Positions 9,490 through 19,552 are shown, counted from the stretch's first letter. The stretch is 38,386 nt of DNA from CAZIHO01 sp964538875 (GCA_964538875.1 CAZIHO010000020.1:1-38386); one strand, 5' to 3'. Notes: generated by a model not told the origin, from the letters alone. Made by a program: numbers and translations.

Positions 9490-9864
9490 ATGCAAAGCCG
9501 CAATCGACAGAGTGGCCTGACGTTCATCAGCATCCTCATGCTGTTAGTGATTTTTGGCTTTTATGTGTACCTTGGACTTAAATTACTCCCGATCTATCTG
9601 GAGTATTACAAGGTCAAGAGCGTAGTCTCGGCGGTACAGAAGGAAAACCAGACCGCCCAACAGACGCCGGAACAAATCCGCCAGACTTTGATGAATCGCT
9701 TCTATATCAATGAGGTGCGCCGCCTCACTGGGAAAGAAATCAAGATCAAATCGGTCCCCGCCGGTACCCTGGTGGAAGTGGAATGGGAAGTGCGGGAGCC
9801 GACGCTGGGCAATGTAGACATGGTGGTCTATTTCAACGAAAAATTTGAGATCAAGAATCGTTGA
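9490..9864 (+). CDS. DUF4845 membrane-anchored protein
   Basis: A predicted 124-residue protein with one N-terminal hydrophobic segment (about residues 10-32, after the basic MQSRNRQSG). The topology resembles a type IV pilin-like start (GLTFISILMLLVIFGFYVYLGLKLLPIYLEYYKV), though no prepilin cleavage context is claimed. The remainder is periplasmic and ends in an EV-rich strand region. This DUF4845 gene between lepB and rnc is conserved in many Gamma- and Betaproteobacteria, function unknown. A GGGAGGG ribosome site precedes the ATG at 9490. Its TGA overlaps the rnc start by 4 bases. Confidence 0.85.
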   Translation: MQSRNRQSGLTFISILMLLVIFGFYVYLGLKLLPIYLEYYKVKSVVSAVQKENQTAQQTPEQIRQTLMNRFYINEVRRLTGKEIKIKSVPAGTLVEVEWEVREPTLGNVDMVVYFNEKFEIKNR

Positions 9865-10550
9865 GGCAACCCCTGACCCGTCTGCTCCGGTTGCTGGGGT
9901 ACGGATTTTGCCGGCCCGGGTTGCTGGAGCAGGCCCTCACCCACCGCAGCGCGGGTAGCCCCCACAACGAGCGGCTCGAATTCCTCGGCGATGCCCTGTT
10001 AGACCTCATCATCGCCGATGCCCTATTCGAGCGCTTTCCCCAGGCTGACGAAGGCCAGTTGAGCCGGCTGCGGTCCGGCTTGGTCAAAAAGGAAAGCCTG
10101 GCAGCGGTAGCCCGGGAACTGGGTCTGGGCGATTTTCTGCTGCTGGGACCCGGCGAGTCCCGCACCGGCGGCCACACCCGGGATTCCATTCTGGCGGACG
10201 CCCTGGAAGCCATCTTGGCCGCCCTGTACCTCGATGGCGGCATAGAGCCGGCCCGGGAGTTGGTCGCCCGCCTGTTCAACCCGCGTCTGGACCGTCTGGG
10301 TCCGGACCAGGTGCTCAAGGATCCCAAGACCTGTTTGCAGGAATACCTGCAAGCCCGCAAGCATCCCCTTCCCGAATACGAAATCCTGGACGTGAGCGGC
10401 AGCCCCCACGCCCAGGAATTCCGGGTCGCCTGCCGGGTCCCGGCCCTAGCGCTGGAAACCCAGGGCCAGGGCACCAGCCGGCGCGATGCGGAACAGGCGG
10501 CGGCGGGCTATCTTTTGGATTTACTGCACCAAGAGCGCCGTCATGCCTAA
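9861..10550 (+). CDS. rnc: ribonuclease III
   Basis: A 229-residue double-strand-specific endoribonuclease that processes rRNA precursors and regulatory RNA. The signature NERLEFLGDALLD (36-48) supplies E40 and D44, and D113 with E116 complete the metal site (DSILADALEAI). The C-terminal double-stranded RNA-binding domain spans roughly 155-225 (LQEYLQARKHPLPEYEI onward). The start is a TTG at 9861 whose last bases overlap the TGA of the preceding gene, so translation is coupled. An 8-base overlap with era follows. Confidence 0.95.
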   Translation: MRQPLTRLLRLLGYGFCRPGLLEQALTHRSAGSPHNERLEFLGDALLDLIIADALFERFPQADEGQLSRLRSGLVKKESLAAVARELGLGDFLLLGPGESRTGGHTRDSILADALEAILAALYLDGGIEPARELVARLFNPRLDRLGPDQVLKDPKTCLQEYLQARKHPLPEYEILDVSGSPHAQEFRVACRVPALALETQGQGTSRRDAEQAAAGYLLDLLHQERRHA

Positions 10551-11442
10551 TACCTCGTATCGTTGCGGCCGGGTCGCCATCGTGGGCCGACCCAACGTGG
10601 GCAAGTCCACCTTGCTCAACCGGCTGGTAGGCCAAAAACTGGCCATTACTTCCCACAAGCCCCAGACCACCCGTCACACGCTGTTGGGGATCAAGACCCG
10701 CCCCGAGGGCCAGATCCTCTATCTGGACACCCCCGGCATCCACCAGCGGGGCGACAAGGCCCTCAATCGCTACCTGAACCGTACCGCCCGCTCGGCCCTG
10801 AACGAGGTGGAACTGATTCTATTCCTGGTAGAGGAAAACGATTGGCGGGACGAGGATGCGGTGATTTTGGAGGATTTGGCCAAGGCAGGAATTCCCTGCA
10901 TCGCCGTGGTCACCAAGATCGATCGGCTGGTGGACAAGACCCGCTTGCTGCCCTTTCTCCAAGCGCTGCTGCAACGGCATCCGTTCCTGGAACTGATCCC
11001 GGTGTCGGCGCGTAAGAACACCCAGATCGAGGTGCTGGAACAACGCATCCTGGCCGCCCTGCCGGAAGGGCCGGCCTTTTATCCGGAAGACCAACTCAGC
11101 GACCGGCCCGAGCGCTTCTTCGCCGCCGAACTGCTGCGGGAGCAACTGACGCGGCGCTACGCCCAGGAGTTGCCCTACCAATTGTCCGTGGAAATCGAGC
11201 GCTTCGAGGAAGAGCCAGGGCTATACCGGATCCATGCCCTGATCTGGGTGGAGCGCCCCTCCCAGCAAGGTATTCTGATCGGCAAGGGCGGACTCGCCCT
11301 CAAGGAAACCGCCCAAGCGGCGCGGATCGCCATGGAGCGCTTTTTCGACTGCAAGGTGTACCTAGAGGTCTGGGTTAAGGTGAAGGAGAGTTGGTCCAGC
11401 GACGAACAGGCGCTGGGGCGGCTTGGCTACGGAGAACCCTAG
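10543..11442 (+). CDS. era: GTPase Era
   Basis: A 299-residue essential GTPase for 16S rRNA maturation and 30S assembly. The start at 10543 gives MPNTSYRCGRVAIVGRPNVGKST with the G1 motif at 15-22, then DTPG (62-65) and TKID (124-127), which defines guanine specificity. The C-terminal KH domain (about 205-295) has the IGKGG loop that binds the 3' end of 16S rRNA. The gene overlaps the end of rnc by 8 bases. An alternative longer frame from 10486 would start inside rnc and is rejected. Confidence 0.96.
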   Translation: MPNTSYRCGRVAIVGRPNVGKSTLLNRLVGQKLAITSHKPQTTRHTLLGIKTRPEGQILYLDTPGIHQRGDKALNRYLNRTARSALNEVELILFLVEENDWRDEDAVILEDLAKAGIPCIAVVTKIDRLVDKTRLLPFLQALLQRHPFLELIPVSARKNTQIEVLEQRILAALPEGPAFYPEDQLSDRPERFFAAELLREQLTRRYAQELPYQLSVEIERFEEEPGLYRIHALIWVERPSQQGILIGKGGLALKETAQAARIAMERFFDCKVYLEVWVKVKESWSSDEQALGRLGYGEP

Positions 11443-11454
11443 GGCCGGCCGACC

Positions 11455-12201
11455 GTGGCGGAACATCCTGACCGGCTGTTTCCCTGTTATGTGCTGCATC
11501 GCCGGGATTTTGGCAACACCAGCCTGGTGGTGGAACTGTTCGCCCGGGAGTTGGGCCGTATCCCGGTGCTGGCCAAGGGCGCCAAGCAACCCCGGACGCC
11601 CGGCGCGGCCCTGCTGCAACCCTTCCGGCCGCTGCTGATCGCACTATCCGGCCGGGGTGAAATGCGTACCCTGCGCCGCCTGGAACCGGGTGCCACAGTA
11701 CCGCCCCTGCTAGGCCGGGCCCTGTATTGCGGCTTCTACGTCAACGAACTGGTGGTGCGGCTGCTGGGGCGCGGCGACCCCCACGAACGCCTGTTCGAGT
11801 ACTACGGAGGCACCCTGGGCGCGCTAGCGGTGGACGGGGACCAGGCCGCCATTTTGCGCCGCTTCGAACTGCGTCTGCTGGAAGAAATCGGCTACGCCCT
11901 GGTGCTGAACCGGGATGTGACCAGCGGCGAGCCACTGCGGCCCAGTGCCCGCTACCGTTACGATCCGGAGCGGGGCCCGATCGGATGCGGGGACCAGGAT
12001 CCCCCCGGCAGCATCGCCGGCAGCACCCTGTTGGCCCTGGCTGGCGACGGGGACCTAGAGGCGGCCGCCGCCCGGGAAGCCCGGGATTTGATGCGCCGGG
12101 TCCTATCCCACCATTTGGGCGGCAAGCCCCTAAAAAGTAGAGAACTATTCGGCCGACCGAGCGGCCTTGATTCCACCCAGCCGAGGACCGACCCACCATG
12201 A
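11455..12201 (+). CDS. recO: DNA repair protein RecO
   Basis: A 248-residue recombination mediator that, with RecR and RecF, loads RecA onto SSB-coated single strands. The N-terminal OB fold opens HPDRLFPCYVLHRRDFGNTSLVVELFARELGRI, then the AKGAKQPRTPGAALLQPF segment shared by RecO proteins. Helical middle and C-terminal parts follow. No Cys zinc site is obvious, which fits the E. coli-type RecO. The start is a GTG at 11455, 12 bases after era. The stop overlaps pdxJ by 4 bases. Confidence 0.93.
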   Translation: MAEHPDRLFPCYVLHRRDFGNTSLVVELFARELGRIPVLAKGAKQPRTPGAALLQPFRPLLIALSGRGEMRTLRRLEPGATVPPLLGRALYCGFYVNELVVRLLGRGDPHERLFEYYGGTLGALAVDGDQAAILRRFELRLLEEIGYALVLNRDVTSGEPLRPSARYRYDPERGPIGCGDQDPPGSIAGSTLLALAGDGDLEAAAAREARDLMRRVLSHHLGGKPLKSRELFGRPSGLDSTQPRTDPP

Positions 12202-12944
12202 CCCTACGCGACGAGATTCTGCTCGGCGTCAATATCGACCATGTGGCGACCCTGCGCCAAGTCCGGGGCACCCCCTACCCAGACCCCATCCAGGCGGCCC
12301 TGGTCGCCGAACAGGCGGGGGCGGACGCCATCACCCTGCATCTGCGGGAAGACCGTCGGCATATCCAGGATCGGGACGTGGAACTGCTGCGCGGCATCTT
12401 GCACACCCGCATGAACCTGGAAATGGCCACCACCGCCGAAATGCTGGCCATCGCCACCCGCCTGCATCCCCAGGATTGCTGTCTGGTACCGGAAAAGCGC
12501 GCGGAACTGACCACCGAGGGGGGCTTGGATGCCGCCGCCAACCGGGTCTATCTGCGGGATTATTGCGGCCAACTGGGCGCCGCTGGGGTGCGGGTGTCCC
12601 TGTTCATCGACCCGGACCCGGTTCAACTGGACGCAGCGGCGGAAATCGGTGTGCCGGTGGTGGAAATCCATACCGGCCGTTACGCTGACGCCACCGACCG
12701 GGCCGTGGAACTGGCCCGCATCGCCCAGGCGGTGGGGTTGGGCCGGCAGCTCGGCCTCCAGGTCAACGCCGGCCATGGCCTGGACTATCACAACGTCAAG
12801 GCGGTGGCCGCCATCCCCGGCGTACGGGAACTCAACATCGGCCACGCCATCATGGCCCGGGCCCTGTTCACTGGTCTGGACGCGGCGGTGCGGGAAATGA
12901 AGCGGCTGATGAACGACCCGGTCCTGGGCCGGGGCGGATGCTAG
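12198..12944 (+). CDS. pdxJ: pyridoxine 5'-phosphate synthase
   Basis: A 248-residue TIM-barrel enzyme that makes pyridoxine 5'-phosphate from deoxyxylulose 5-phosphate and aminoacetone phosphate. Family features are LGVNIDHVATLRQVRGTPYPDP at the start, HLREDRRHIQDRDV near residue 46, and the C-terminal GHGLDYHNV and ELNIGHAIMARALF, which form phosphate and active-site loops. The ATG overlaps the TGA of recO in an ATGA arrangement, so translation is likely coupled. It converges with ligA across a 16-base gap with no obvious terminator. Confidence 0.96.
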   Translation: MTLRDEILLGVNIDHVATLRQVRGTPYPDPIQAALVAEQAGADAITLHLREDRRHIQDRDVELLRGILHTRMNLEMATTAEMLAIATRLHPQDCCLVPEKRAELTTEGGLDAAANRVYLRDYCGQLGAAGVRVSLFIDPDPVQLDAAAEIGVPVVEIHTGRYADATDRAVELARIAQAVGLGRQLGLQVNAGHGLDYHNVKAVAAIPGVRELNIGHAIMARALFTGLDAAVREMKRLMNDPVLGRGGC

Positions 12945-12960
12945 GCGCAACGCCTGGGGA

Positions 12961-15009
12961 CTAGGAGCCTGCGCCTGCGGCGGCCAGCCAGTCCGCCAAG
13001 CCCGCCTCCTCCAGGATGGGAATCCCCAATTCCTGGGCCTTGGCGTACTTGGAACCCGGATCCGCGCCCGCGATCAGGTAATGGGTGTTGCGGGACAGGG
13101 ACCCAGTCACCTTGGCGCCTAGGGCCTGCAAGCGATCCTTGAGAACGTCCCTGGGCTGGGACAGGGTCCCGGTGATGACCAGGGTCTTGCCGGCCAGGGG
13201 CCGTACGGCGGCCTTGGCCATCTGGTCCGGCCAATGGACGCCAGCGGCGCGCAGATCGGCAATGACGGCCAGGTTATGGGGCTCGCGCAGGAAGCCATGC
13301 ACCCGGGCCGCCACCACCGGGCCGATGTCCGGCACCTGGAGCAGCCGCTCCTGGTCCGCATCCAGCAGCGCCTCCAGGCTACCCAGGTCCGCCGCCAGGT
13401 TGGCGGCGGTGGCCTCGCCCACGTCCCGCATCCCCAGCGCGAACAGGAACCGGGCCAGGCTGGTGGACTTGCTCCGTTCCAGGGCTTCCAGCAGCTTGGC
13501 GGCGGACTTATCGCCCATGCGTTCCAGGTCCGCCAGGCTGGCCAGTTCCAGCCGGTAAAGATCCGCCGGCGTGCGCGCCAACTCCCGTTCCACCAATTGA
13601 TCCACCAGTTTGTCGCCCAGGCCCTCGATATCCATGGCGCGCCGGGAGGCGAAATGGCGAATCGCCTCCTTGCGCTGGGCGGGGCAATAGAGTCCACCGC
13701 CACAGCGGGCCACCACTTCCCCCTCGACCCGCTGTATCTCGGAACCACACACCGGGCAGGCCGCCGGCAGAGTCACCACCGGGGCGCCCGGCGGGCGCCG
13801 CTCCAGGAGCACCGCGACGATTTCCGGAATCACGTCACCGGCCCGGCGCAGGATCACCGTATCGCCGGGACGCACATCCTTGCGGGCCACCTCGTCCAGA
13901 TTGTGCAGGGTGGCGTTGCTGACCCGGACGCCCCCCACCAGTACCGGCTGCAACCGGGCCACCGGGGTGATGGCGCCGGTGCGGCCCACCTGGAATTCCA
14001 CCGCCTCCACCTGGGTCAAGGCTTCCTCGGGCGGAAACTTATAGGCCACCGCCCAGCGGGGCGCCCGGGCTGTCTGGCCCGGCGCCTCGTCCCCCACCTG
14101 GCCGAGGGCCTGCTGCTGATCGAAGCGATCCAGCTTGATGACCACGCCGTCGATGTCGAAGCCCAGGCTATCCCGCTCCCGGCCGATCTGGGCGTGGAAA
14201 TCCAGACAGGCCTGGGCATCCGCCAGCCGGCGCCGCACCGGCGACTGGGGCAACCCCCAGCCACCCAGCAGTTCCAGGGTATCCCCCAGCCGCTCCGGCA
14301 GCCGCCCCCCTTCCACCAGGCCCAGTCCGTAACAGAAAAAGCTCAGGGAACGGCCGGCGGTAATGCGGGGATCCAGTTGGCGCAGGCTACCGGCGGCGGC
14401 ATTGCGGGGGTTGGCGAACAACCGCCCGCCGTCCTGCTGGGCGCGCTGGTTGAGGGCTGCGAACGCGGCCTTGGACATGACCACCTCGCCCCGCACCTCC
14501 AATAACCGGGGCCAATCCTGTCCCAGCAGGCGCAGGGGCAGCGCGGCGATGGTGCGAACATTGTGGGTCACGTCTTCGCCCCGCCGGCCATCGCCCCGGG
14601 TGGCGGCGCGCGTCAGGCGGCCGTCCTCATAGATCAAACTGACCGCCAGGCCATCCAGCTTGAGTTCCCCCAGGTAATCCACCTGCTCCAGCCCCAAGCG
14701 CTTGCGCACCCGCTGGTCGAAGGCTAGGAACTCCTCCGGGGACAGGGCATTGTCCAGGGATAGCAGAGGCAGAGGATGAACCACCTCGGCGAAGGCGGCC
14801 AGGGGCTCGGCGCCCACCCGCTGGGTCGGCGAATCCGGGACGATCAACTCCGGATGCAGCGCCTCCAACTCTTGCAGGCGCCGAAACAGCCGGTCGTATT
14901 CCGCGTCGGGAATCTCGGGCGAATCGTAGACGTAATACTGGCGGTTGTGGTGCTCGATCTCGGCGCGCAGCCGATCCAACTCGGCGCGGAGGGGATCGTC
15001 GTCCGTCAT
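12961..15009 (-). CDS. ligA: NAD-dependent DNA ligase
   Basis: A 682-residue replicative ligase that seals Okazaki fragments using NAD. It has the Ia domain (HHNRQYYVYD near 20-29), adenylation Lys117 in ELKLDGLA, an OB fold (around 330-400), a four-Cys zinc finger (CPVCGSE and RCGGGLYC), helix-hairpin-helix repeats (RAMDIEGLG and following) and a C-terminal BRCT domain (about 600-680). Its ATG overlaps the zipA stop by 4 bases on the same strand, so the two are translationally coupled. The ligA-zipA pairing is typical of Gammaproteobacteria. Confidence 0.97.
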   Translation of the reverse strand: MTDDDPLRAELDRLRAEIEHHNRQYYVYDSPEIPDAEYDRLFRRLQELEALHPELIVPDSPTQRVGAEPLAAFAEVVHPLPLLSLDNALSPEEFLAFDQRVRKRLGLEQVDYLGELKLDGLAVSLIYEDGRLTRAATRGDGRRGEDVTHNVRTIAALPLRLLGQDWPRLLEVRGEVVMSKAAFAALNQRAQQDGGRLFANPRNAAAGSLRQLDPRITAGRSLSFFCYGLGLVEGGRLPERLGDTLELLGGWGLPQSPVRRRLADAQACLDFHAQIGRERDSLGFDIDGVVIKLDRFDQQQALGQVGDEAPGQTARAPRWAVAYKFPPEEALTQVEAVEFQVGRTGAITPVARLQPVLVGGVRVSNATLHNLDEVARKDVRPGDTVILRRAGDVIPEIVAVLLERRPPGAPVVTLPAACPVCGSEIQRVEGEVVARCGGGLYCPAQRKEAIRHFASRRAMDIEGLGDKLVDQLVERELARTPADLYRLELASLADLERMGDKSAAKLLEALERSKSTSLARFLFALGMRDVGEATAANLAADLGSLEALLDADQERLLQVPDIGPVVAARVHGFLREPHNLAVIADLRAAGVHWPDQMAKAAVRPLAGKTLVITGTLSQPRDVLKDRLQALGAKVTGSLSRNTHYLIAGADPGSKYAKAQELGIPILEEAGLADWLAAAGAGS

Positions 15010-15782
15010 TTGGGCCGGCGTTTGGCCAATTGGAGCTTGCGCCGATGTTCCACGATTTCGGACTTGATGTGCTCGATGCGCTGCTTGGTGAGCACGCTAT
15101 GGGTCTCGTCGTGCAATTCGCCACCCAGTTGCAGGGCGATTTCCTCGGCGGTGCGCAACATTTCCGCGAACACCACTTGGCCGTCCTGGGGACCGGGCAA
15201 CTGGGTGAACATGGCCAAGCCGGGGGTCTTGAATTCCTCCATATCCTGGAACGGAAACACGCCGGGGTTCAGCATGTTGGCCAGGCTGAACAGGGGCACA
15301 CCAGCCGGGCGCAGGGGATCCAGCCGGTGATAGATGCTCATTTCTCCCGGCGTCATGTGCAGCCCTTCCATGACCCGGCGAATATCCGGCCCCTCGAAGG
15401 GATCGCCCTTGGCGGCCACCACCAGTTGCAGGATCAGGGTCGGCGTTTCGACGTCCTCGGCCCCTGCCCGGTCATCGCCGGCCGCTCCATCCGGGCCCGC
15501 CCCCGGATGGGACCGCTCGCGGCGCGGGCCGTCCCGGTCCTCATCGCCCCGGAACACGCCGCGCAATTCGTGGAGGCTATCCCGCAACTCCTGATCTTCT
15601 GGATCATCGCTAAAGCCAGGGCCATCCATACCCAGGCTAGGTTCCCGCCGCTGCTCGTTACCTGCGGCAGACGCGAGCAGTGCCTTGTTGCGGGCGCGCT
15701 TGCGGCGTTCCCACAAATAGATAACCAGGAGAAAAAATACTCCCAGCAGGATGAGTGCCAATCGAAGCAGGTCCGCGTCCAT
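15006..15782 (-). CDS. zipA: cell division protein ZipA
   Basis: A 258-residue bitopic inner-membrane protein that tethers FtsZ at the septum. It has one N-terminal transmembrane segment (about 5-24, LLRLALILLGVFFLLVIYLW) with a basic RRKRARNK stretch after it, a variable charged linker to about residue 110, and a C-terminal FtsZ-binding domain from TLILQLVVAAKGDPFEGPDI onward. The linker is rich in Arg, Asp and Gly. It lies directly upstream of ligA, overlapping by 4 bases, and downstream of smc after 128 bases. Confidence 0.9.
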   Translation of the reverse strand: MDADLLRLALILLGVFFLLVIYLWERRKRARNKALLASAAGNEQRREPSLGMDGPGFSDDPEDQELRDSLHELRGVFRGDEDRDGPRRERSHPGAGPDGAAGDDRAGAEDVETPTLILQLVVAAKGDPFEGPDIRRVMEGLHMTPGEMSIYHRLDPLRPAGVPLFSLANMLNPGVFPFQDMEEFKTPGLAMFTQLPGPQDGQVVFAEMLRTAEEIALQLGGELHDETHSVLTKQRIEHIKSEIVEHRRKLQLAKRRPK

Positions 15783-15910
15783 TCTGTTTCTTGACTATGT
15801 CGTGGGCGATGGTAATGGGGGATAGTCCAAAGGGAGTTGCCTGGTGCCACCGGTCCAGGCCAAGCTTGCCCGTTCGCGAGGATCCGTGCAACCCATCGTA
15901 TTCACCACTG

Positions 15911-18900
15911 CTAGACCGCCGCCCATTGTACCGCCTCTTCCACGTCCACCGAGACCAGGCGGGACACGCCGGGCTCGTGCATAGTAACGCCAGTGAGTTG
16001 ATGGGCGAGGGCCATGGTGACCTTGTTGTGGGTGATAAAGATGAATTGCACCTGGTCTGAGAGGGATTTTACCAATTCGCAAAAGCGTCCGACATTGGCA
16101 TCGTCCAGGGGCGCGTCCACCTCGTCCAGCATACAGAAGGGCGCCGGATTCAACTGGAAGATGGCGAACACCAGGGCCACCGCCGTCAGGGCCTTCTCGC
16201 CGCCGGACAACAATTGGATACTGCTGTTGCGCTTGCCCGGCGGCCGGGCCATGAGGCTAACGCCGGCGTCTAACAGGTTTTCCCCGGTCAGTTCCAGGTA
16301 GGCGTGGCCACCGCCGAACAGGCGCGGAAACAGCACTTGCAAGCCCTGGTTGACCTTGTCGAAGGTTTCCTTGAAACGGGTACGGGTTTCCCGGTCGATC
16401 TTGCGAATCGCCTCCTCCAGGGTCTCCAGGGAGCGGGTTACGTCCTCGTGTTGGGCGTCCAGGTAGCTCTTGCGCTCCCGCTGCTGGTGAAATTCGTCGA
16501 TGGCGGCCAGGTTGATGGGTCCCAGGCGCTGGATACGGGCTGCGATGGCGTCCAACTGGGTTTGCCAAGCCGGCTCGGTAGCGTCCTCGGACAACCCGGC
16601 GAATAGATCCGGCGTGTCGAGGCCGGTTTCCGCCAGTTGTTCGGCCAGGCCATCCGCCCGGACCTTGGATTCCTGGAGCCCTAGCCGGGCGTTGGCCAGG
16701 GCCTCCCGCCGCCGGGTCACTTCCTGTTCGGCTTTTAACCGGCCCTGTTCAAACTTGCGCATCTCGGCGTCCAGGCTTTCCAGGGCCTCCCGGGCCGCCG
16801 CCAACTCCCGCTCCAGCTCCAGCCGCCGCGCCAGTTGCTGATCCAATTCGGCCTGGGCTTCCCGCACCGGCTCCTCGGCGGCGCCTAGCGCCTGCCACAG
16901 GCCGTCCCGCCGGGCCCGGATCTCGGCCGCTTGGGCGTCCAGGCGTCCCAACCCTTGCAGCAGGGCCCCCCGGGCGTTGCGGGCGCCTTCCACCCCCAAC
17001 TCCAGGCGCCGCACCTCCGCCGCCTTGGCGCGGGCCTGGTCCCGGAGTTCCGCCAGGCGGGTCCGCAACTGGTCCCGCTGGGCAACCAGGCTTTCCCGGC
17101 GCTCCGCCAAAGTTTCCACCTCGACCAGGGCGCCATGGAGCCGCTCCTGGGCCTGGAGCAACGCTTCCCGGCCCGCGTCGATTTGGCCGTGAATTTCTTG
17201 CCGCTCGTCATGCACGGCCCGCGCCCGCTGGCGCAACTGCTCGTCCCGGGCCCGCTTGCCGCTCAATTCACCCCGAGCCCGGTGCAACTGCCGGTTCACC
17301 TGGTCCAACTCGCCCTGCTGCCGGGCCCGGCGTTCCTCGGCCTGCTCCAACGCCTGGCGCCGGGATTGGTGGGACTCTTCCAGAGCCGCGGCTTCCTCTT
17401 CCAGCGCGGTCAGTTCCAGCTCCAGGTCCCGCAATTCTTGGGCCCGCTCCAGCACCCCGGCGCCGTCTTGATCTGGACCCGGCCACCGCAGCCAGTCGGG
17501 CCCGATCCAGGCGCCTTCCGGCGTCACCAGGGATTCGCCAGCCGCCAGGGCGCGCCGCCGCGCCAGCGCCTCGTCTAAATTGGCTGCGGTGCCGATGCCG
17601 GCCAGCAGTCCTGCCAGGGGCCAGGGCGCCTGTACCTGGGCCTGGAGGCCGGCCGGATCCGGCTTGGCGCCGGCACCGAACCAGGCCCCGGTGTCGAACA
17701 AATTGAGAGGACAATCCTTGAGGCGCGGCAGGGCCTCCCGGTGCCGGTCCAGGGAGTCGGTGCAGAGGGCGCCCACCTGGGTGCCCAACACCGTCTCCAC
17801 CGCCCGCCCCCAGGGGGACGCCACCCGCAACTGGTCCGCCAGATGCCGGGCCTGGTCCAAGCCCTGTTCTTTAAGCCAGCCTTGCCGGGTCCGGTCCTGA
17901 TCCTGGAAGGCCGCCTGTTGCAGGGTTTCCAGGGACGCCCGCCGGCCCAGGCGGGCTTGCAGGCGCTGTTTGACGCTATCCAGCCGCCGGCCATCGTCGG
18001 CCAGGGCGCCGCGCAGGTTCTGGATGTCCTGGGCGGTCTGATCCAGACGCGCTTGGGCATCGTCCCCCTCCTCCGCCAGGGCCTGTTCCCGGATCTCCAA
18101 CTCCGCCAATTCTTCCTCGAGGCGGGGCTGGGACAACTGGGCCAGTTCCGCGCCCAGGCGTTCCAGGCGCCGGGTCAACTGCTGTTCCTGTTGTTCCTGA
18201 TGGGTGATACGGGTCCGCTCCACCTGGGCCTGCTGGGCGGGCTGGGCAGCCCGGTGATTGAAATCCTCCCATTCCTGCTGCCAGGCGTGCATGGCGTCGT
18301 CCGCGCCATCCAACTGGAGCACCCATTCCTCCTCCTCGGCCCGCGCCAGTTCCAAGCGCGGTTCCTGGTCCGCCAAGCTGGCCGCGACCCGGGTCAATTC
18401 TTCCGCATCCTGGTCCCGCTGACGGGCGGCGGCGGCCAGAGATTGGTCCAGTTGTTCGATTTCCCGCTGCTGACGGCGGGCGCTTTCCCGCTGAAACTGG
18501 AGGGTTTGCTCCATGCGGGCAATGTCGGCACCCACCCCGTAATAGCGGCCCTGGACCTGGTTAAAGCGGTCCCCGGCATCGTGGGTCTGCTCCCGGACCT
18601 GTTCCAGACGGGCCTCGTTGGCGCGCTGATCCGCCACCGCCGCTTCCAGAGCCACTTCCAGACCGGCCCGGGCCGACTCCTGGCGCTCCAACTCCTGATC
18701 GAGGGCGCGCCAGCGCAACGCCAGTAGTTCCGCCTTGAGGCGCCGTTCCTTGACCCGAAACTCCTGATAGCGCTCGGCGGTGGCCGCCTGGCGTTCCAGA
18801 TGCAGTAGGTGTTTGCCGATTTCTTCCCGGAGATCGTTGAGCCGGTCCAGGTTTTCCCGGGTGTGCTGAATGCGATTCTCAGTCTCCCGGCGCCGCTCCT

Positions 18901-19420
18901 TGTAACGGGAAATTCCGGCCGCCTCTTCCAAGAACTGGCGCAATTCCTCGGGACGGGCTTCCACCAGCCGGGAAATGGTGCCCTGCTCGATGATGGAATA
19001 GCTGCGCGGACCCAGCCCGGTGCCTAAGAACAGATCTGTGATGTCCCGGCGGCGGCAGCGGGAGCCGTTCAGAAAGTAGCCGGATTGGCCGTCCCGGGCG
19101 ATCTGGCGTTTGACGGTAATCTGGTTATAGCTGGCGTATTGGCCGCCGGCGCCGCCGTCGCTGTTGTCGAACAGGAGTTCGATGGACGCCATGCCCACCG
19201 GCTTGCGGGCGCTGGAACCATTGAAAATAACATCCGCCATGGACTCGCCGCGCAGACTGCGGGCGGAACTTTCGCCCATCACCCAGCGCACCGCGTCGAT
19301 CACGTTGGATTTGCCGCAGCCGTTGGGGCCCACGACGCCCACCAAGTTGCTGGGCAATTGGACCACGGTCGGATCCACGAAGGACTTGAATCCGGCCAGC
19401 TTGATTTTTTCTAGGCGCAT
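15911..19420 (-). CDS. smc: chromosome partition protein Smc
   Basis: A 1169-residue condensin ATPase that organises and segregates the chromosome. The start at 19420 gives MRLEKIKLAGFKSFVDPT; the frame open further upstream is not conserved. The Walker A motif is GPNGCGKS at 31-38. Long charged coiled coils flank a hinge at about residues 495-665. The C-terminal half has the ABC signature LSGGEK at 1071-1076 and Walker B with MLDEVDAPLDDAN near 1097. No ScpA or ScpB gene is in the window. The smc-zipA-ligA order is common in Gammaproteobacteria. It is divergent from queF across 188 bases. Confidence 0.97.
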   Translation of the reverse strand: MRLEKIKLAGFKSFVDPTVVQLPSNLVGVVGPNGCGKSNVIDAVRWVMGESSARSLRGESMADVIFNGSSARKPVGMASIELLFDNSDGGAGGQYASYNQITVKRQIARDGQSGYFLNGSRCRRRDITDLFLGTGLGPRSYSIIEQGTISRLVEARPEELRQFLEEAAGISRYKERRRETENRIQHTRENLDRLNDLREEIGKHLLHLERQAATAERYQEFRVKERRLKAELLALRWRALDQELERQESARAGLEVALEAAVADQRANEARLEQVREQTHDAGDRFNQVQGRYYGVGADIARMEQTLQFQRESARRQQREIEQLDQSLAAAARQRDQDAEELTRVAASLADQEPRLELARAEEEEWVLQLDGADDAMHAWQQEWEDFNHRAAQPAQQAQVERTRITHQEQQEQQLTRRLERLGAELAQLSQPRLEEELAELEIREQALAEEGDDAQARLDQTAQDIQNLRGALADDGRRLDSVKQRLQARLGRRASLETLQQAAFQDQDRTRQGWLKEQGLDQARHLADQLRVASPWGRAVETVLGTQVGALCTDSLDRHREALPRLKDCPLNLFDTGAWFGAGAKPDPAGLQAQVQAPWPLAGLLAGIGTAANLDEALARRRALAAGESLVTPEGAWIGPDWLRWPGPDQDGAGVLERAQELRDLELELTALEEEAAALEESHQSRRQALEQAEERRARQQGELDQVNRQLHRARGELSGKRARDEQLRQRARAVHDERQEIHGQIDAGREALLQAQERLHGALVEVETLAERRESLVAQRDQLRTRLAELRDQARAKAAEVRRLELGVEGARNARGALLQGLGRLDAQAAEIRARRDGLWQALGAAEEPVREAQAELDQQLARRLELERELAAAREALESLDAEMRKFEQGRLKAEQEVTRRREALANARLGLQESKVRADGLAEQLAETGLDTPDLFAGLSEDATEPAWQTQLDAIAARIQRLGPINLAAIDEFHQQRERKSYLDAQHEDVTRSLETLEEAIRKIDRETRTRFKETFDKVNQGLQVLFPRLFGGGHAYLELTGENLLDAGVSLMARPPGKRNSSIQLLSGGEKALTAVALVFAIFQLNPAPFCMLDEVDAPLDDANVGRFCELVKSLSDQVQFIFITHNKVTMALAHQLTGVTMHEPGVSRLVSVDVEEAVQWAAV

Positions 19421-19552
19421 GGGCGACAGGCGATCGGCAAATATCCTGGGGCGGCCGGTTAGGCCGGAAGCGCGGACGGATGAACCAGCGAGTGGCAGGA
19501 CGGCCCCCACGCCCTGCCGGCCGGTGTCCCATCGAACCAGGCCCGTACGGAC

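Noticed and set aside
13234..14505. Long plus-strand open frame opposite ligA
   Set aside because: Shadow of a high-GC gene on the other strand: no ribosome site, repeated His/Gln/Gly composition and no family resemblance. The same applies to open frames opposite smc, lepA, hemB and the lolC-like gene.
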